DNA of 64,000 bases, taken from positions 1 through 64,000 of the forward strand of contig NZ_QOVK01000003.1 of assembly GCF_004104075.1 (NCBI RefSeq), given 5' to 3'. Below the pieces are notes generated by a model. The model was not told where the DNA came from and did no database searches. It saw only the letters and a list, made by a program, of their open reading frames with translations. The stretch is from Leeuwenhoekiella polynyae. Its GTDB lineage: Bacteria; Bacteroidota; Bacteroidia; Flavobacteriales; Flavobacteriaceae. Shown here piece after piece: positions 9,701 through 20,301 of this stretch. The position numbers were made by a program, and so were the translations under genes. The first letter of the stretch is position 1. The number at the start of each line of letters is the position of its first letter.

Positions 9701-11020
9701 TAGCAATACTGGGTGTCCTTTAAGAACGTTCTCCAAAATATCCCAAACTACAGGCTCTTTTTTATCTATAATCTTTTTAGCTGACTTTACTGTTTTTACA
9801 ATTCCACGTTCTATCAATTTTCTGATAACAAATGGCTTGTAAAGCTCTGCAGCCATATCCTTAGGAAGACCACATTCGTAAAGTTTTAATTCTGGTCCAA
9901 CAACAATTACCGAACGCGCAGAATAATCAACACGCTTACCAAGTAAGTTTTGACGGAAACGACCTTGCTTACCTTTTAATGAATCAGAAAGTGATTTTAA
10001 AGGTCTGTTAGAGTCTGTTTTTACTGCTGAAGATTTACGTGTGTTATCAAATAATGAATCAACAGCTTCTTGAAGCATACGTTTTTCATTACGTAAAATA
10101 ACCTCTGGAGCTTTGATTTCCATCAAACGCTTCAAACGGTTATTACGTATAATAACACGACGGTATAAGTCATTTAAATCTGAAGTCGCAAAACGACCAC
10201 CATCAAGAGGAACAAGAGGACGTAATTCTGGCGGAATAACCGGAACTACTTTCATTATCATCCACTCTGGTAAATTTTCGCGATTCTTATTAGCATCACG
10301 TAAAGATTCTACCACTTGAAGACGCTTTAGTGCTTCAGTTTTACGTTGTTTTGAAGTCTCATTATTTGCTTTATGACGTAAGTCATAAGACAACTCATTA
10401 AGATCAATACGTCTTAATAATTCAATAAGACATTCTGCACCCATTTTAGCGATAAACTTGTTAGGATCGCTATCTTCCAGATACATATTTTCTTGTGGAA
10501 TAGACTCCAGAACATTCAGATATTCTTCCTCAGTAAGAAAGTCCATCTTCTTCAATTCATCTCCTTCTTCGTTCTTAGCTATACCAGGCTGAATAACTAC
10601 ATAGCGCTCATAATAGATAATCATATCTAATTTCTTAGATGGAAGACCTAAAAGATACCCTATTTTATTTGGCAAACTTCTAAAGTACCAGATGTGTGCC
10701 ACAGGAACAACCAGGTTGATGTGACCCACACGATCTCTACGCACTTTTTTCTCAGTAACTTCTACACCACAACGGTCACAAACAATACCCTTGTAACGTA
10801 TACGCTTATATTTACCACAAGCACACTCATAATCCTTTACAGGACCAAAGATACGCTCACAGAACAAACCATCACGCTCAGGTTTGTGCGTACGGTAGTT
10901 TATAGTTTCTGGTTTTAACACCTCTCCGCGCGATTCAGCCAAAATCGCTTCAGGAGATGCAAGACCAATAGAGATTTTATCAAATCTCTTTACTGCATTC
11001 TTATCATTATCTCTTGCCAT
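6719..11020 (-). CDS. rpoC: DNA-directed RNA polymerase subunit beta'
   Basis: This 1,433-residue protein is the catalytic subunit of RNA polymerase. The N-terminal zinc-binding cysteines are [20 protein letters not shown] (about residues 65-85). The absolutely conserved metal-binding loop [14 protein letters not shown] is near residue 480, and a second zinc site appears as [16 protein letters not shown] near 900. The trigger-loop region is represented by [16 protein letters not shown]. Length is typical for Bacteroidetes, whose beta' lacks the split found in cyanobacteria. It follows rpoB by 89 nt, a gap that contains a stable hairpin, and ends in a clear terminator. Confidence 0.99.
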   Translation of the reverse strand: MARDNDKNAVKRFDKISIGLASPEAILAESRGEVLKPETINYRTHKPERDGLFCERIFGPVKDYECACGKYKRIRYKGIVCDRCGVEVTEKKVRRDRVGHINLVVPVAHIWYFRSLPNKIGYLLGLPSKKLDMIIYYERYVVIQPGIAKNEEGDELKKMDFLTEEEYLNVLESIPQENMYLEDSDPNKFIAKMGAECLIELLRRIDLNELSYDLRHKANNETSKQRKTEALKRLQVVESLRDANKNRENLPEWMIMKVVPVIPPELRPLVPLDGGRFATSDLNDLYRRVIIRNNRLKRLMEIKAPEVILRNEKRMLQEAVDSLFDNTRKSSAVKTDSNRPLKSLSDSLKGKQGRFRQNLLGKRVDYSARSVIVVGPELKLYECGLPKDMAAELYKPFVIRKLIERGIVKTVKSAKKIIDKKEPVVWDILENVLKGHPVLLNRAPTLHRLGIQAFQPKLIEGKAIQLHPLVCTAFNADFDGDQMAVHLPLGPEAILEAQMLMLASNNILNPANGAPVTVPSQDMVLGLYYMTKARKSTPEHPIQGEGITFYSAEEVVIAHNQKRVNINAMIKIRTKDFNEAGELVYQIIDTTVGRVLFNESVPEEAGYINEVLTKKSLRDVIARILKLTSVPRTAEFLDSIKTLGYTFAFRGGLSFSLGDIIIPAEKYDMIDEANTQVDGIMSSYNMGLITNSERYNQVIDVWTSTNASLTELSMKNIREDQQGFNSVFMMLDSGARGSKEQIRQLTGMRGLMAKPKKSNDGGGAIIENPILSNFKEGLSILEYFISTHGARKGLADTALKTADAGYLTRRLVDVSQDVIVNSEDCDTLRGVEVSALKKNEEIVETLEARIIGRIALNDVINPLDSEIIVKAGEEISEELAAEITKAPIESVEVRSPLTCEAPKGICSKCYGRNLATNKMVQMGEAVGVVAAQSIGEPGTQLTLRTFHVGGIAGNISEENKVVSKFDGRLEIEDLKTVQGEAPDGSISEIVISRTSEAKIVDAKTGILLSTNNIPYGSQLFMKDGDKVTKGDTVCSWDPFNGVIISEFAGKIKYENIEQGVTYQVETDEQTGFQEKVISESRNKRMIPTLHIMGKKDEVIRSYNLPVGAHLMVDDEEKIKIGKILVKIPRKSSKAGDITGGLPRVTELFEARNPSNPAVVSEIDGVVSFGKIKRGNREIIVESKLGEVKKYLVKLSNQILVQENDFVRAGMPLSDGSVTPEDILSIKGPAAVQQYLVNEVQEVYRLQGVKINDKHFEVVVRQMMRKVRIQDPGDTIFLENQLVHKDDFITENDAIFGMKVIEDAGDSATLKPGQIISPRDLRDENSILRREDKNLATARDVVAATATPVLQGITRASLQTKSFISAASFQETTKVLNEAAVSGKVDSLEGLKENVIVGHRIPAGTGLRRYDKIIVGSKQELEELNAAREEVNFN

Positions 11021-11074
11021 AATACCTTATGTCGAAAATTATTCTTTTTTAACTTCTGTGATACTGTAAAATAA

Positions 11075-11100
11075 GGTTACGCTTCCGCAGAAGCGCAACC
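11075..11100 (-). other. Stem-loop between rpoB and rpoC
   Basis: On the minus-strand RNA an 11-bp stem (GGTTGCGCTTC with GAAGCGTAACC, one G-U pair) closes a four-base TGCG loop. No T-run follows, so it is not an obvious terminator. Such a structure could be an RNA processing site or a fragment of a dispersed palindromic repeat. Confidence 0.6.
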
Positions 11101-11109
11101 CATTAGTAT

Positions 11110-14100
11110 CTATTCTTCTAGACGAATGTCTAGTCCAAGTCCTTTAAGCTCGTGCATCAATACGTTGAATGATTCTGGTAAACCTGGCTCTGGCATTGGC
11201 TCACCTTTTACGATACTTTCGTATGTTTTAGCTCTACCAATAACATCATCAGACTTCACAGTTAAGATTTCACGAAGAGTAGCTGAAGCTCCATAAGCCT
11301 CAAGTGCCCAAACCTCCATCTCACCAAAACGCTGACCACCGAACTGTGCTTTACCTCCTAATGGCTGTTGTGTAATTAATGAGTAAGGCCCTATTGAACG
11401 AGCGTGCATCTTATCATCAACCATATGTCCAAGTTTAAGCATATAGATCACACCAACAGTTGCAGGCTGATCAAAACGATCACCAGTACCACCATCGTAA
11501 AGATAGGTGTGCCCAAATCGTGGAATACCTGCTTCATCTGTAAGCTCATTAATCTGATCTAAAGTAGCACCATCAAAAATTGGAGTTGCATACTTACGAC
11601 CTAATTTCTGACCAGCCCATCCAAGAACAGTCTCATAAATCTGACCAATGTTCATACGAGAAGGCACACCAAGTGGATTCAATACAATATCAACAGGAGT
11701 TCCGTCTTCTAAGAAAGGCATATCTTCTTGACGAACGATACGCGCAACAATACCTTTGTTACCGTGACGACCCGCCATTTTATCACCTACTTTCAGTTTA
11801 CGTTTTTTAGCAACATAAACTTTTGCAAGCTTGATGATACCAGCAGGAAGTTCATCCCCTACCGAGATTGTAAACTTCTCACGACGTAAATTACCTTGAA
11901 GATCGTTCTCTTTGATTCTGTAATTGTGCAACAGATCTGCGATCATTACATTAGTTGCATCATCAGTCGCCCAAGTGCCTTGGTTTAAATGTGTATAATC
12001 TTCAACAGCATTAAGCATTTTTAGCGTAAACTTCTTACCTTTTGGAAGAACTTCTTCACCTAAATCATTCTTAACACCCTGAGCAGTTTTACCATTAACT
12101 AATTGAAATAATTTATCAACTAATACTGCTTTAAGATCATCAAATTTTTGATCGTATTCTGCTTCTAATGCAGAGATATCTTCTTTATCTTTTGCGCGTT
12201 TGCGCTTATCTTTAATTGCACGAGCAAAAAGTTTCTTCTGAATAACAACTCCTCTTAAAGATGGAGAAGCTTTTAAAGAAGCATCTTTTACATCACCTGC
12301 TTTATCACCAAAAATTGCGCGAAGTAATTTTTCTTCCGGAGTAGGATCAGACTCTCCTTTTGGAGTAATCTTACCAATTAATATATCGCCAGGTTTTACT
12401 TCTGCACCAATACGGATCATACCGTTTTCATCAAGGTCTTTTGTAGCCTCTTCAGAAACGTTAGGAATATCATTGGTTAATTCTTCATTACCCAATTTAG
12501 TATCACGAACATCTAATGAATATTCATCTACGTGAATAGACGTAAAGATATCGTCACGAACAACTTTTTCAGAAATCACGATCGCATCCTCAAAATTATA
12601 CCCTTTCCAAGGCATAAAGGCTACTTTCATATTTCTACCCAAAGCCAGCTCCCCAGCTTCAGTTGCATAACCCTGACAAAGAACCTGACCTTTCTTAACG
12701 CGATCACCTCTTCTTACAATAGGCTTCAGGTTAATAGAAGTACTTTGGTTTGTCTTACGGAATTTAATTAATTGATAGGTTTTGCTATCCCCATCAAAAC
12801 TCACCATACGTTCTTCATCGGTACGGTCATATTTGATAGTAATTTCGTTAGCATCTACATATTCAACTTCACCATCACCTTCAGCATTAATCAATACACG
12901 AGAATCAGAAGCTACTTGACGCTCAAGACCTGTACCTACGATAGGTGCGTCTGCGCGTAAAAGAGGAACTGCCTGACGCATCATGTTAGACCCCATCAAT
13001 GCACGGTTCGCGTCATCATGTTCTAAGAACGGAATCAAAGAAGCCGAAATAGATGCAATCTGGTTAGGAGAAACATCGGCATAATGAACTGTATTAGGCT
13101 CAACAACCGGGAAGTCACCTTCCATACGTGCAATTACACGTTCTTCTTGTATCTGACCAGAATCATCCATAGGGTTGTTTGCCTGAGCAATCAACATACC
13201 TTCTTCTTCCTCTGCACTCAAATATCTTGGTTCAGTCTCTAAGTCAATTTTTCCGTCAGTAACTTTGCGGTATGGAGTTTCAATGAAGCCCATATTGTTA
13301 ACCTTAGCATATACTGCTAAAGAAGATATCAAACCAATGTTTGGACCCTCAGGAGTTTCAATAGGACAAAGACGACCATAATGTGTATAGTGGACATCTC
13401 GAACCTCAAAACCTGCACGCTCACGAGAAAGACCACCAGGTCCTAATGCCGAAAGACGACGCTTATGCGTAATCTCTGCAAGAGGATTGGTTTGATCCAT
13501 AAACTGAGATAACTGGTTTGTACCAAAGAAGGAGTTGATCACAGACGAAAGTGTTTTCGCGTTAATCAAATCGATCGGAGTAAACACTTCGTTATCACGA
13601 ACGTTCATACGCTCACGAATGGTACGAGCCATACGAGCAAGACCTACACCAAACTGAGTAGATAACTGCTCACCTACTGTACGTACACGACGGTTAGAAA
13701 GGTGATCAATATCATCAATCTCAGCTTTAGAGTTTATAAGCTCAATTAGATACTTAACAATAGTGATGATATCTTGTTTGGTAAGTACTTGCTTATCCAT
13801 ACCAATATCAAGACCTAATTTCTTGTTCATTCTATAACGACCAACTTCACCTAAGTTATAGCGTTGATCACTAAAGAATAACTTGTCAATAATACCACGA
13901 GCAGTCTCTTCATCTGGCGGCTCTGCATTACGCAATTGACGGTATATATGTTCTACAGCCTCTTTTTCTGAGTTTGTAGGATCTTTTTGAAGTGTATTAT
14001 GAATGATCGCATAATCACCAAGTTGATTATCTTCTTTATGAAGTAAAATCGTCTTAGCGCCAGCTTCTAAAATTTCTTCTATATGTTCTTTTTCTAAAAC

Positions 14101-14922
14101 GGTATCACGATCTAAAACAATCTCGTTACGTTCTATAGAAACAACCTCCCCAGTATCCTCATCTACGAAATCCTCATGCCAAGTATTTAATACACGAGCG
14201 GCTAATTTGCGACCTAAATATTTTTTAAGTCCGGTTTTTGAAACTTTAACCTCTTCTGCAAGGTCAAATATTTCTAATATATCCTTATCACGCTCAAAAC
14301 CGATTGCACGGAACAGAGTAGTAACAGGTAATTTTTTCTTACGATCGATGTATGCATACATCACACTATTGATATCTGTAGCAAACTCAATCCACGAACC
14401 TTTAAAAGGAATTACACGTGCAGAATAAAGCTTGGTACCGTTAGCGTGAAAAGACTGACCAAAGAATACACCAGGAGAACGGTGTAACTGAGAAACAACA
14501 ACACGTTCTGCACCGTTGATACAAAAAGTACCACTAGGTGTCATATAAGGAATAGTACCAAGATAAACATCTTGAACTATCGTTTCAAAATCTTCGTGCT
14601 CATCATCAGTACAGTATAATTTTAAACGGGCTTTTAAGGGTACACTATAAGTTAAGCCTCGCTCGATACACTCTTGAATAGAGTATCTAGGTGGATCTAC
14701 AAAGTAGTCCAAGAATTCTAGTACAAAGTTGTTACGGGTATCCGTAATAGGGAAATTCTCTAGAAAGGTGTTGTAAAGTCCTTCATTTCCTCTTTCTTCA
14801 GACTTAGTCTCTAATTGAAAGAAATCTTGAAAGGATTTAATCTGTATATCCAAAAAGTCAGGATATTCAGGTCTGTTCTTTACCGATGAGAAATTCAGTC
14901 TTTCAGCTTGTTTTGCTTGCAT
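11110..14922 (-). CDS. rpoB: DNA-directed RNA polymerase subunit beta
   Basis: This protein of 1,270 residues is the second large subunit of RNA polymerase. I place the start at the ATG at 14922 ([20 protein letters not shown]); a TTG two codons upstream is less likely. The rifampicin-binding cluster is intact ([20 protein letters not shown]), with the Asp, His and Ser positions where resistance changes usually arise all in the sensitive form. Conserved downstream features include [17 protein letters not shown], the [15 protein letters not shown] segment and the C-terminal [17 protein letters not shown]. It is co-directional with rplJL upstream and rpoC downstream; the rplL-rpoB gap carries two hairpins that may tune polymerase synthesis relative to the ribosomal proteins. 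Confidence 0.99.
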   Translation of the reverse strand: MQAKQAERLNFSSVKNRPEYPDFLDIQIKSFQDFFQLETKSEERGNEGLYNTFLENFPITDTRNNFVLEFLDYFVDPPRYSIQECIERGLTYSVPLKARLKLYCTDDEHEDFETIVQDVYLGTIPYMTPSGTFCINGAERVVVSQLHRSPGVFFGQSFHANGTKLYSARVIPFKGSWIEFATDINSVMYAYIDRKKKLPVTTLFRAIGFERDKDILEIFDLAEEVKVSKTGLKKYLGRKLAARVLNTWHEDFVDEDTGEVVSIERNEIVLDRDTVLEKEHIEEILEAGAKTILLHKEDNQLGDYAIIHNTLQKDPTNSEKEAVEHIYRQLRNAEPPDEETARGIIDKLFFSDQRYNLGEVGRYRMNKKLGLDIGMDKQVLTKQDIITIVKYLIELINSKAEIDDIDHLSNRRVRTVGEQLSTQFGVGLARMARTIRERMNVRDNEVFTPIDLINAKTLSSVINSFFGTNQLSQFMDQTNPLAEITHKRRLSALGPGGLSRERAGFEVRDVHYTHYGRLCPIETPEGPNIGLISSLAVYAKVNNMGFIETPYRKVTDGKIDLETEPRYLSAEEEEGMLIAQANNPMDDSGQIQEERVIARMEGDFPVVEPNTVHYADVSPNQIASISASLIPFLEHDDANRALMGSNMMRQAVPLLRADAPIVGTGLERQVASDSRVLINAEGDGEVEYVDANEITIKYDRTDEERMVSFDGDSKTYQLIKFRKTNQSTSINLKPIVRRGDRVKKGQVLCQGYATEAGELALGRNMKVAFMPWKGYNFEDAIVISEKVVRDDIFTSIHVDEYSLDVRDTKLGNEELTNDIPNVSEEATKDLDENGMIRIGAEVKPGDILIGKITPKGESDPTPEEKLLRAIFGDKAGDVKDASLKASPSLRGVVIQKKLFARAIKDKRKRAKDKEDISALEAEYDQKFDDLKAVLVDKLFQLVNGKTAQGVKNDLGEEVLPKGKKFTLKMLNAVEDYTHLNQGTWATDDATNVMIADLLHNYRIKENDLQGNLRREKFTISVGDELPAGIIKLAKVYVAKKRKLKVGDKMAGRHGNKGIVARIVRQEDMPFLEDGTPVDIVLNPLGVPSRMNIGQIYETVLGWAGQKLGRKYATPIFDGATLDQINELTDEAGIPRFGHTYLYDGGTGDRFDQPATVGVIYMLKLGHMVDDKMHARSIGPYSLITQQPLGGKAQFGGQRFGEMEVWALEAYGASATLREILTVKSDDVIGRAKTYESIVKGEPMPEPGLPESFNVLMHELKGLGLDIRLEE

Positions 14923-14955
14923 CTTCAACGAACGGAATTTAATTAAAATAAATTG

Positions 14956-14977
14956 AGAACCTGATTTTTCAGGTTCT
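14956..14977 (-). other. Stem-loop just upstream of rpoB, possible attenuator
   Basis: On the minus strand AGAACCTGA pairs with TCAGGTTCT across an AAAA loop. It is followed by an AT-rich stretch but not a clean T-run. It lies about 34 nt before the rpoB start, in the position where other bacteria carry an attenuator between rplL and rpoB. Confidence 0.5.
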
Positions 14978-15049
14978 GAGATCTCTTAACATAAGAAATC
15001 TAAGGCAATAATAGTCGTAATAATTAAGAAAACCTTATATACGACAAAT

Positions 15050-15088
15050 GGTTTAGGCCTATTTCGAATAAACGAACAGACCTAAACC
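15050..15088 (-). other. Stem-loop just downstream of rplL
   Basis: GGTTTAGG at 15050-15057 pairs perfectly with CCTAAACC at 15081-15088 around a 23-base loop, starting about 22 nt after the rplL stop on the transcribed strand. No T-run follows. It may be an RNA processing or attenuation structure between rplL and rpoB. Confidence 0.5.
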
Positions 15089-15110
15089 CTTGTATTTATA
15101 GTAGTTAAGC

Positions 15111-15485
15111 TTACTTAAGCTCAACTTCAGCTCCAGCTTCTTCTAATTGAGATTTGATAGCCTCTGCTTCATCTTTAGCGATACCTTCTTTAATTGGGCT
15201 TGGCGCGTTATCAACAAGCTCCTTTGCATCTTTAAGACCAGCTCCAGTTAATTCTTTTACAAGTTTTACAACTGCAAGTTTAGAACCACCAGCGGCTTTA
15301 AGGATTACATCAAATTCAGTCTGCTCTTCAGCAGCGTCATCACCACCTCCAGCAGGACCAGCCACAGCTACAGCTGCTGCTGCAGGCTCGATACCATACT
15401 CATCTTTTAAAATAGTAGCTAACTCATTTACTTCTTTTACAGTTAAGTTAACTAGTTGTTCTGCGAAATCTTTTAAATCTGCCAT
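15111..15485 (-). CDS. rplL: 50S ribosomal protein bL12 (L7/L12)
   Basis: This 124-residue protein forms the flexible ribosomal stalk that recruits translational GTPases. An N-terminal dimerisation helix (residues 1-35) is followed by an Ala/Gly-rich hinge ([20 protein letters not shown]) and a C-terminal domain with the conserved [21 protein letters not shown]-like helix pair. It is 55 nt downstream of rplJ, its partner on the ribosome, in the standard rplJ-rplL order. Confidence 0.98.
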   Translation of the reverse strand: MADLKDFAEQLVNLTVKEVNELATILKDEYGIEPAAAAVAVAGPAGGGDDAAEEQTEFDVILKAAGGSKLAVVKLVKELTGAGLKDAKELVDNAPSPIKEGIAKDEAEAIKSQLEEAGAEVELK

Positions 15486-15540
15486 TTTTCTATCGTTTTA
15501 AAAAAAAATTCTTTATTATAATTATTAAGTGCGTACTTTA

Positions 15541-16062
15541 TTAACCTTCTCTTTCTTGAAGGGTTTTAACAAGGCCAGCGATTGTTGAACCTCCTGATTT
15601 AAGAGCGCTAATAACGTTCTTAGCAGGCGATTGAAGTAGACCAACGATCTCCCCAACAAGTTCTTCTTTCGACTTGATATCTACTAAAGCGTCTAATTGC
15701 TCGTCACCTATATAGATAGCCTCTTCAATAAACGCTCCTTTAAGCAAAGGCTTGTCAGATTTCTTACGAAATTCTTTAATCACCTTAGCTGGCGCGTTAC
15801 CAGTCTCAGAAAGCATAATTGAAGTATTACCTTTTAAAGTAGCAGGTAATTCACCAAAATCTTTATCTGAGCTCTCCATTGCTTTTGCAAGCAATGTATT
15901 TTTAACCACGGCTAGTTTTACGTTTGCTTTAAAACATGCTCTTCTCAACCTAGAAGTAGTTTCTGCATTTAAACCAGAAATGTCTGCTAAATATATATGA
16001 GCACTATCAGCCAACTGCGCAGTCAAATCTTCTATTACTTGTGATTTTTCTTCTCTTGTCAT
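15541..16062 (-). CDS. rplJ: 50S ribosomal protein uL10
   Basis: This 173-residue protein anchors the bL12 dimers to the 23S rRNA. Its N-terminal half contains the expected MTREEKSQVIEDLTAQLADS start and the KVKxxVVKNTLLAKAM-like core (VKLAVVKNTLLAKAME). The C-terminal helix that binds bL12 is SPAKNVISALKSGGSTIAGL. The gene begins 10 nt after rplA ends, consistent with one operon. Confidence 0.98.
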   Translation of the reverse strand: MTREEKSQVIEDLTAQLADSAHIYLADISGLNAETTSRLRRACFKANVKLAVVKNTLLAKAMESSDKDFGELPATLKGNTSIMLSETGNAPAKVIKEFRKKSDKPLLKGAFIEEAIYIGDEQLDALVDIKSKEELVGEIVGLLQSPAKNVISALKSGGSTIAGLVKTLQEREG

Positions 16063-16072
16063 AATTTAACTT

Positions 16073-16771
16073 TTACTGCTCAGCAAAACGTTTTGAATCT
16101 ACTTCAACGCTAGGACTCATAGTACTAGACATAAAGATGCTTTTAATATAAACACCCTTAGATGCAGTAGGCTTCAATTTTACTAATGTGGTTATCAATT
16201 CTCTTGCATTAGCCGCAATTTTATCAGCATCAAAAGACGCTTTACCAATCGCTGCGTGTACAATACCTGTCTTATCAACTTTAAAGTCAATCTTACCAGC
16301 CTTAACATCAGATACAGCCTTTGCCACATCCATAGTTACAGTACCGGTTTTAGGGTTAGGCATCAAGCCACGAGGACCCAACACACGTCCTAAAGGACCT
16401 AACTTACCCATAACGCTTGGCATAGTGATGATCACATCAACATCTGTCCAACCGCCTTTGATTTTCTCTAAATACTCATCAAGACCTACAAAGTCAGCTC
16501 CCGCTTCTTTAGCTTCAGCTTCTTTATCTGGAGTTACCAGAGCAAGAACCTTCACATCTTTACCAGTTCCGTGAGGAAGTGTTACCACTCCACGAACCAT
16601 TTGATTCGCTTTACGCGGATCTACATTAAGACGCACAGCCAAGTCAACAGAAGGATCAAAATTTACTTTGCTTACTTCTTTTATTAAAGCAGAAGCTTCA
16701 GCCAATGTATAGGTAGAACTTGTATCTACTTTAGCCCGTGCTTCTTTTTGCTTCTTTGTTACTTTTGCCAT
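16073..16771 (-). CDS. rplA: 50S ribosomal protein uL1
   Basis: This 232-residue protein is part of the mobile L1 stalk next to the ribosomal E site. Recognisable landmarks are [20 protein letters not shown], the [20 protein letters not shown] signature and [20 protein letters not shown]. Length matches the family. In many bacteria L1 represses its own operon by binding the rplK leader; I did not see an obvious copy of that site here. It is preceded by rplK (21 nt) and followed by rplJ (10 nt). Confidence 0.98.
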   Translation of the reverse strand: MAKVTKKQKEARAKVDTSSTYTLAEASALIKEVSKVNFDPSVDLAVRLNVDPRKANQMVRGVVTLPHGTGKDVKVLALVTPDKEAEAKEAGADFVGLDEYLEKIKGGWTDVDVIITMPSVMGKLGPLGRVLGPRGLMPNPKTGTVTMDVAKAVSDVKAGKIDFKVDKTGIVHAAIGKASFDADKIAANARELITTLVKLKPTASKGVYIKSIFMSSTMSPSVEVDSKRFAEQ

Positions 16772-16792
16772 TTTAAATTGCTTTTTTGGATG

Positions 16793-17230
16793 TTAAAAAG
16801 GAGCCTGCCCTTTTACAGTTATTCCCATAGACCTTGCAGTTCCCGCAACCATTCTCATCGCACTTTCTACTGTAAACGCGTTAAGATCTGGCATTTTGTC
16901 TTCAGAGATAGCTCTAATTTGATCCCAAGTTACACTAGCAACTTTTTTACGGTTAGGCTCACCAGAACCTCCTTTGATCTTAGCTGCTTCCATTAATTGG
17001 ATGGCAGCTGGTGGTGTTTTTACCACAAAGTCAAAAGACTTATCACCATAAACAGTAATAACTACAGGAAGTACTTTACCGGCTTTATCTTGAGTTCTAG
17101 CATTAAACTGCTTACAAAACTCCATAATATTAACTCCGGCAGCACCTAAAGCTGGTCCAACAGGTGGGGAAGGATTTGCTGCACCTCCCTTAACTTGCAA
17201 CTTAACAACCTTACTTACTTCTTTTGCCAT
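16793..17230 (-). CDS. rplK: 50S ribosomal protein uL11
   Basis: This 145-residue protein forms the GTPase-associated centre with 23S rRNA. The N-terminal domain contains [20 protein letters not shown], and the C-terminal RNA-binding domain ends [18 protein letters not shown]. The proline-rich N-terminal segment, the usual thiostrepton site, is intact. It sits between nusG and rplA in the conserved order. Confidence 0.98.
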   Translation of the reverse strand: MAKEVSKVVKLQVKGGAANPSPPVGPALGAAGVNIMEFCKQFNARTQDKAGKVLPVVITVYGDKSFDFVVKTPPAAIQLMEAAKIKGGSGEPNRKKVASVTWDQIRAISEDKMPDLNAFTVESAMRMVAGTARSMGITVKGQAPF

Positions 17231-17299
17231 TTTTAAAAATTTAGTTTGATATGTTCTTTAGTGGAAGCAGAAGAACGATATCTAATATATGTGTAACAC

Positions 17300-17860
17300 T
17301 TATACTTTCTCAACTTGCATATAACTCAACTCTAATGGAGTCTTTCTTCCAAAGATCTTAACCATCACCTCAAGCTTACGCTTTTCCTCATTGATGTTTT
17401 CAACAGTACCGTTAAAACCATTAAAAGGACCATCTATAACTTTCACCGTCTCTCCAAGAACAAAAGGTATCGCTACATTATCTGTTTTAACAGCTAATTC
17501 ATCAACCTTACCTAACATCCTATTAACCTCTGATGTTCTAAGCGGCACAGGATCTCCTCCTTTTACCTCACCTAAAAAACCAATCACACCGTTTATAGAC
17601 TTAATCATATGCGTTACTTCACCTCCAAGATTCGCATGAATCATGATATAACCCGGAAAGTAAACACGCTCTTTATTAATTTTTTTACCGTTGCGGATCT
17701 GAACAACCTTCTCAGTAGGAACAAGAACCTGCTCAATGTAATCTTCAAGATTAAAACGAGATATCTCTTGCTCGATATACCCCTTAACCTTGTTTTCTTG
17801 ACCACTTACGGCCCTTACCACGTACCAGTCTTTATCTTTGGTATTGTTTGTTATAGCCAT
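17300..17860 (-). CDS. nusG: Transcription termination/antitermination protein NusG
   Basis: This 186-residue elongation factor binds RNA polymerase and influences pausing and coupling to translation. The N-terminal NGN domain begins at WYVVRAVSGQENKVKGYIEQ and contains the family signature VYFPGYIMIHANL. A C-terminal KOW domain follows (GETVKVIDGPFNGFNGTVEN, about residues 130-150). It starts 10 nt after secE and precedes rplK by 69 nt. Confidence 0.97.
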   Translation of the reverse strand: MAITNNTKDKDWYVVRAVSGQENKVKGYIEQEISRFNLEDYIEQVLVPTEKVVQIRNGKKINKERVYFPGYIMIHANLGGEVTHMIKSINGVIGFLGEVKGGDPVPLRTSEVNRMLGKVDELAVKTDNVAIPFVLGETVKVIDGPFNGFNGTVENINEEKRKLEVMVKIFGRKTPLELSYMQVEKV

Positions 17861-17870
17861 TGTGATTAAT

Positions 17871-18068
17871 TTAAGCTCCTACCAGATTAAAATACGCCTT
17901 AATAGCTCTACTAAAAACAGTATCAACTCCCCAAATTGCTAATGAAAAAATGATAGTGAAAACCACTACAACAACAGTAAGACGTTGAGCTTCTGAAAGC
18001 GGAGTCCAAGTAACGTGATTTTTCAATTCGTTGTAAGACTCCTGAAGGTAATTAATTAATCCAGCCAT
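17871..18068 (-). CDS. secE: Preprotein translocase subunit SecE
   Basis: This 65-residue single-span membrane protein stabilises SecY in the Sec translocon. An amphipathic N-terminal helix (YLQESYNELKNHVTWTPLSE) precedes one transmembrane helix at about residues 30-52 (LTVVVVVFTIIFSLAIWGVD). The minimal one-helix form is typical outside enterobacteria. It lies between tRNA-Trp and nusG, as in most Bacteroidetes. Confidence 0.95.
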   Translation of the reverse strand: MAGLINYLQESYNELKNHVTWTPLSEAQRLTVVVVVFTIIFSLAIWGVDTVFSRAIKAYFNLVGA

Positions 18069-18156
18069 ATTATTTAACTCTATAAAAAGACACTTTGCCT
18101 TTTAAATTAAACCGCTAAGCAGCTTTATTATTGAAATCGAAGAAATTCGATCATTG

Positions 18157-18229
18157 CACGGGTTGAGAGGCTCGAACTCCCGACACCTGGTTTTGGAGAC
18201 CAGTGCTCTACCAACTGAGCTAAACCCGT
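18157..18229 (-). tRNA. tRNA-Trp (anticodon CCA)
   Basis: A 73-base cloverleaf on the minus strand. The acceptor arm ACGGGTT pairs with AACCCGT, the D arm is AGCTCAGTTGGTAGAGC, the anticodon loop is CTCCAAA with CCA, and the T arm contains GTTCGAG. The 3' CCA is not encoded. It lies between tuf and secE. Confidence 0.97.
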
Positions 18230-18270
18230 ATAACAAGATATTCAAAAAAGAAAACCTTATTCTTTATTAT

Positions 18271-18303
18271 AAAAATCAAGGCATTCGCTTACACGAACGC
18301 CTT
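18271..18303 (-). terminator. tuf terminator
   Basis: On the minus strand AAGGCGTTCG pairs with CGAATGCCTT (one G-U pair) around a six-base loop, followed by GATTTTTATAAT. It lies between the tuf stop and tRNA-Trp. Confidence 0.7.
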
Positions 18304-18329
18304 AATTCTTTAAAACTTATAATTCGTGA

Positions 18330-19517
18330 TTATTCAAGAATTTCAGTTACCTGTCCTGCACCTACTGTTCTACCACCTTCACGGATAGCAAAACGAAGAC
18401 CTACATTCATTGCAATTGTCTGAATCAACTCAACAGTAATAGTCAAGTTATCTCCCGGCATAACCATTTCTACTCCATCAGGAAGAGATATGTTACCAGT
18501 TACGTCAGTTGTACGCACATAGAATTGCGGACGGTAGTTATTGTGGAATGGCGTGTGACGACCACCTTCTTCTTTCTTAAGGATATAAACCTCAGCTTTA
18601 AACTTAGAGTGAGGAGTTACAGAACCTGGCTTAGTAATAACCATACCGCGAGTGATCTGTGACTTTTCAATACCTCTCAATAAGATACCTACGTTATCTC
18701 CAGCTTCACCTCTATCTAGTATCTTACGGAACATCTCAACTCCAGTAATAGTAGAAGTAAGTTTTTCTGCCCCCATACCTATGATCTCAACAGGATCTCC
18801 AGTATTAGCAACACCAGTTTCAATACGACCAGTAGCAACAGTACCACGACCAGTAATAGAGAATACATCTTCAATAGGCATCAAGAAAGGCTTATCAACA
18901 TCACGAGCAGGCAATTCAATCCAATTATCTACAGCATCCATAAGCTCCATAATCTTATCAACCCATTTTTGCTCACCATTCAATCCACCTAAAGCAGACC
19001 CCTGAACAACAGGACCATTGTCACCATCATACTCATAGAAACTAAGAAGATCTCTAACCTCCATCTCAACTAGCTCAAGAAGCTCCTCATCATCAACCAT
19101 ATCCACTTTATTCATGAATACAACAATACGAGGAATACCTACCTGACGACCAAGAAGGATATGCTCACGAGTTTGTGGCATAGGACCATCAGTTGCAGCA
19201 ACAACAAGAATAGCACCATCCATTTGAGCAGCACCAGTTACCATGTTTTTTACGTAATCCGCGTGACCCGGACAGTCAACGTGCGCATAGTGACGGTTAG
19301 CCGTAGCATACTCTACGTGAGAAGTGTTAATAGTAATACCTCTTTCTTTTTCTTCAGGAGCGTTGTCAATAGAGTCAAAACTTCTTAATTCAGAAAGACC
19401 TGCGTTAGCAAGTACAGTAGTAATAGCAGCAGTTAAGGTAGTTTTACCGTGGTCAACGTGCCCTATAGTACCAATATTTAAGTGAGGTTTGGAACGATCA
19501 AATGTTGCCTTTGCCAT
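18330..19517 (-). CDS. tuf: Elongation factor Tu
   Basis: This 395-residue GTPase delivers aminoacyl-tRNA to the ribosomal A site. The G1 motif is [10 protein letters not shown] (about residues 19-28), switch II is [12 protein letters not shown], and the G4 motif is NKVD. Domains II and III follow, with [14 protein letters not shown] and the C-terminal [18 protein letters not shown]. It is flanked by tRNA-Thr upstream and tRNA-Trp downstream, the usual arrangement in this phylum, and has its own terminator. This is the only tuf copy in the window. Confidence 0.99.
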   Translation of the reverse strand: MAKATFDRSKPHLNIGTIGHVDHGKTTLTAAITTVLANAGLSELRSFDSIDNAPEEKERGITINTSHVEYATANRHYAHVDCPGHADYVKNMVTGAAQMDGAILVVAATDGPMPQTREHILLGRQVGIPRIVVFMNKVDMVDDEELLELVEMEVRDLLSFYEYDGDNGPVVQGSALGGLNGEQKWVDKIMELMDAVDNWIELPARDVDKPFLMPIEDVFSITGRGTVATGRIETGVANTGDPVEIIGMGAEKLTSTITGVEMFRKILDRGEAGDNVGILLRGIEKSQITRGMVITKPGSVTPHSKFKAEVYILKKEEGGRHTPFHNNYRPQFYVRTTDVTGNISLPDGVEMVMPGDNLTITVELIQTIAMNVGLRFAIREGGRTVGAGQVTEILE

Positions 19518-19655
19518 GATTTAAATAATTTTAATCTTAGTTATTATTAGTGTTTAATTTTAAACTTACCTGACACGCCAGCTATATGGTTTTACTAAAA
19601 CGCACAAAAAACTGAGCGCCATAGGCACCCGTTTAAGTAGCAGCGACTGCTATTG

Positions 19656-19727
19656 AGCCAACGACGGGATTTGAACCCGTGGCCTCTTCCTTACCAAGGA
19701 AACGCTCTACCCCTGAGCTACGTCGGC
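19656..19727 (-). tRNA. tRNA-Thr (anticodon GGT)
   Basis: A 72-base cloverleaf. The acceptor arm GCCGACG pairs with CGTTGGC, the D arm is AGCTCAGGGGTAGAGC, the anticodon loop is TTGGTAA with GGT, and the T arm contains GTTCAAAT. It reads ACC/ACT codons. It lies immediately upstream of tuf on the same strand. Confidence 0.97.
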
Positions 19728-19765
19728 TTATAAATTTCCCATTCAAAACGACCGAAGTCTGAATT

Positions 19766-19794
19766 GCCCGGGCTGACCTACTCAGCTAAAGGGC
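19766..19794 (-). pseudogene. tRNA-like relic (5' half only)
   Basis: The minus strand reads GCCCTTTAGCTGAGTAGGTC and then AGCCCGGGC. This looks like an acceptor 5' strand plus D arm (GCTGA/TCAGC stem, GTAGG loop). No matching acceptor 3' strand, anticodon arm or T arm follows; instead there is an unrelated TTCG-capped hairpin. It sits between tRNA-Gly and tRNA-Thr, so a truncated or deleted tRNA gene is likely. Confidence 0.45.
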
Positions 19795-19895
19795 TAACAA
19801 AAGTCATAAATGACTATAACCAAAGCCTATCAGGTTTGGTTTAAACAAATCGAAAAATCCGATTTTAAATACCCTCAACAAAGGAGGCTATTTAG

Positions 19896-19968
19896 AGCGG
19901 GAGACCGGGTTCGAACCGGCGACATTCAGCTTGGAAGGCTGACGCTCTACCAACTGAGCTACTCCCGC
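19896..19968 (-). tRNA. tRNA-Gly (anticodon TCC)
   Basis: A 73-base cloverleaf. The acceptor arm GCGGGAG pairs with CTCCCGC, the D arm is AGCTCAGTTGGTAGAGC, the anticodon loop is CTTCCAA with TCC, and the T arm contains GTTCGAAC. Confidence 0.97.
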
Positions 19969-20026
19969 ATTGCGGCGCCAAAATTAATAAAAATTTATTA
20001 ATTAGCACAAATAAAAAAAATAATTG

Positions 20027-20109
20027 TGGGGAGAGCAGGATTCGAACCTGCGAAGTCTAATGACAACAGAGTTACAGTCTGTCCTCGTTGGCCGCTTGAG
20101 TATCTCCCC
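20027..20109 (-). tRNA. tRNA-Tyr (anticodon GTA)
   Basis: An 83-base class II tRNA with a long variable arm, as expected for bacterial tRNA-Tyr. The acceptor arm GGGGAGA pairs with TCTCCCC, the anticodon loop is CTGTAAC with GTA, and the T arm contains GTTCGAAT. Confidence 0.97.
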
Positions 20110-20206
20110 AATATTGGTATTATCAGTATTTCAAAAAACGCTTCGACTGCGCTCCACGCAAGCTCTAAAAACAATCTTTACTTCGATCTAAAAGAACTTT
20201 AAAAAG

Positions 20207-20280
20207 AGCCGATGGAGGGACTCGAACCCACGACCTGCTGATTACAAATCAGCTGCTCTAGCCAGCTGAGCTACATCGGC
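20207..20280 (-). tRNA. tRNA-Thr (anticodon TGT)
   Basis: A 74-base cloverleaf. The acceptor arm GCCGATG pairs with CATCGGC, the anticodon loop is TTTGTAA with TGT, and the T arm contains GTTCGAGT. It is the first gene of the tRNA-tuf cluster in transcription order. Confidence 0.97.
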
Positions 20281-20301
20281 CTTTATCACTTTTCTAAGTG
20301 T

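Noticed and set aside
15154-15501. Long open frame opposite rplL
   Set aside because: It is a composition effect of the Ala-rich rplL gene; the minus strand clearly encodes bL12.
20139-20166. Palindrome-like stretch with CTTCGACTGCGCTC between tRNA-Tyr and tRNA-Thr
   Set aside because: It resembles a dispersed Bacteroidetes repeat, but I see only one copy in the window and no clear stem, so I do not list it as a repeat.
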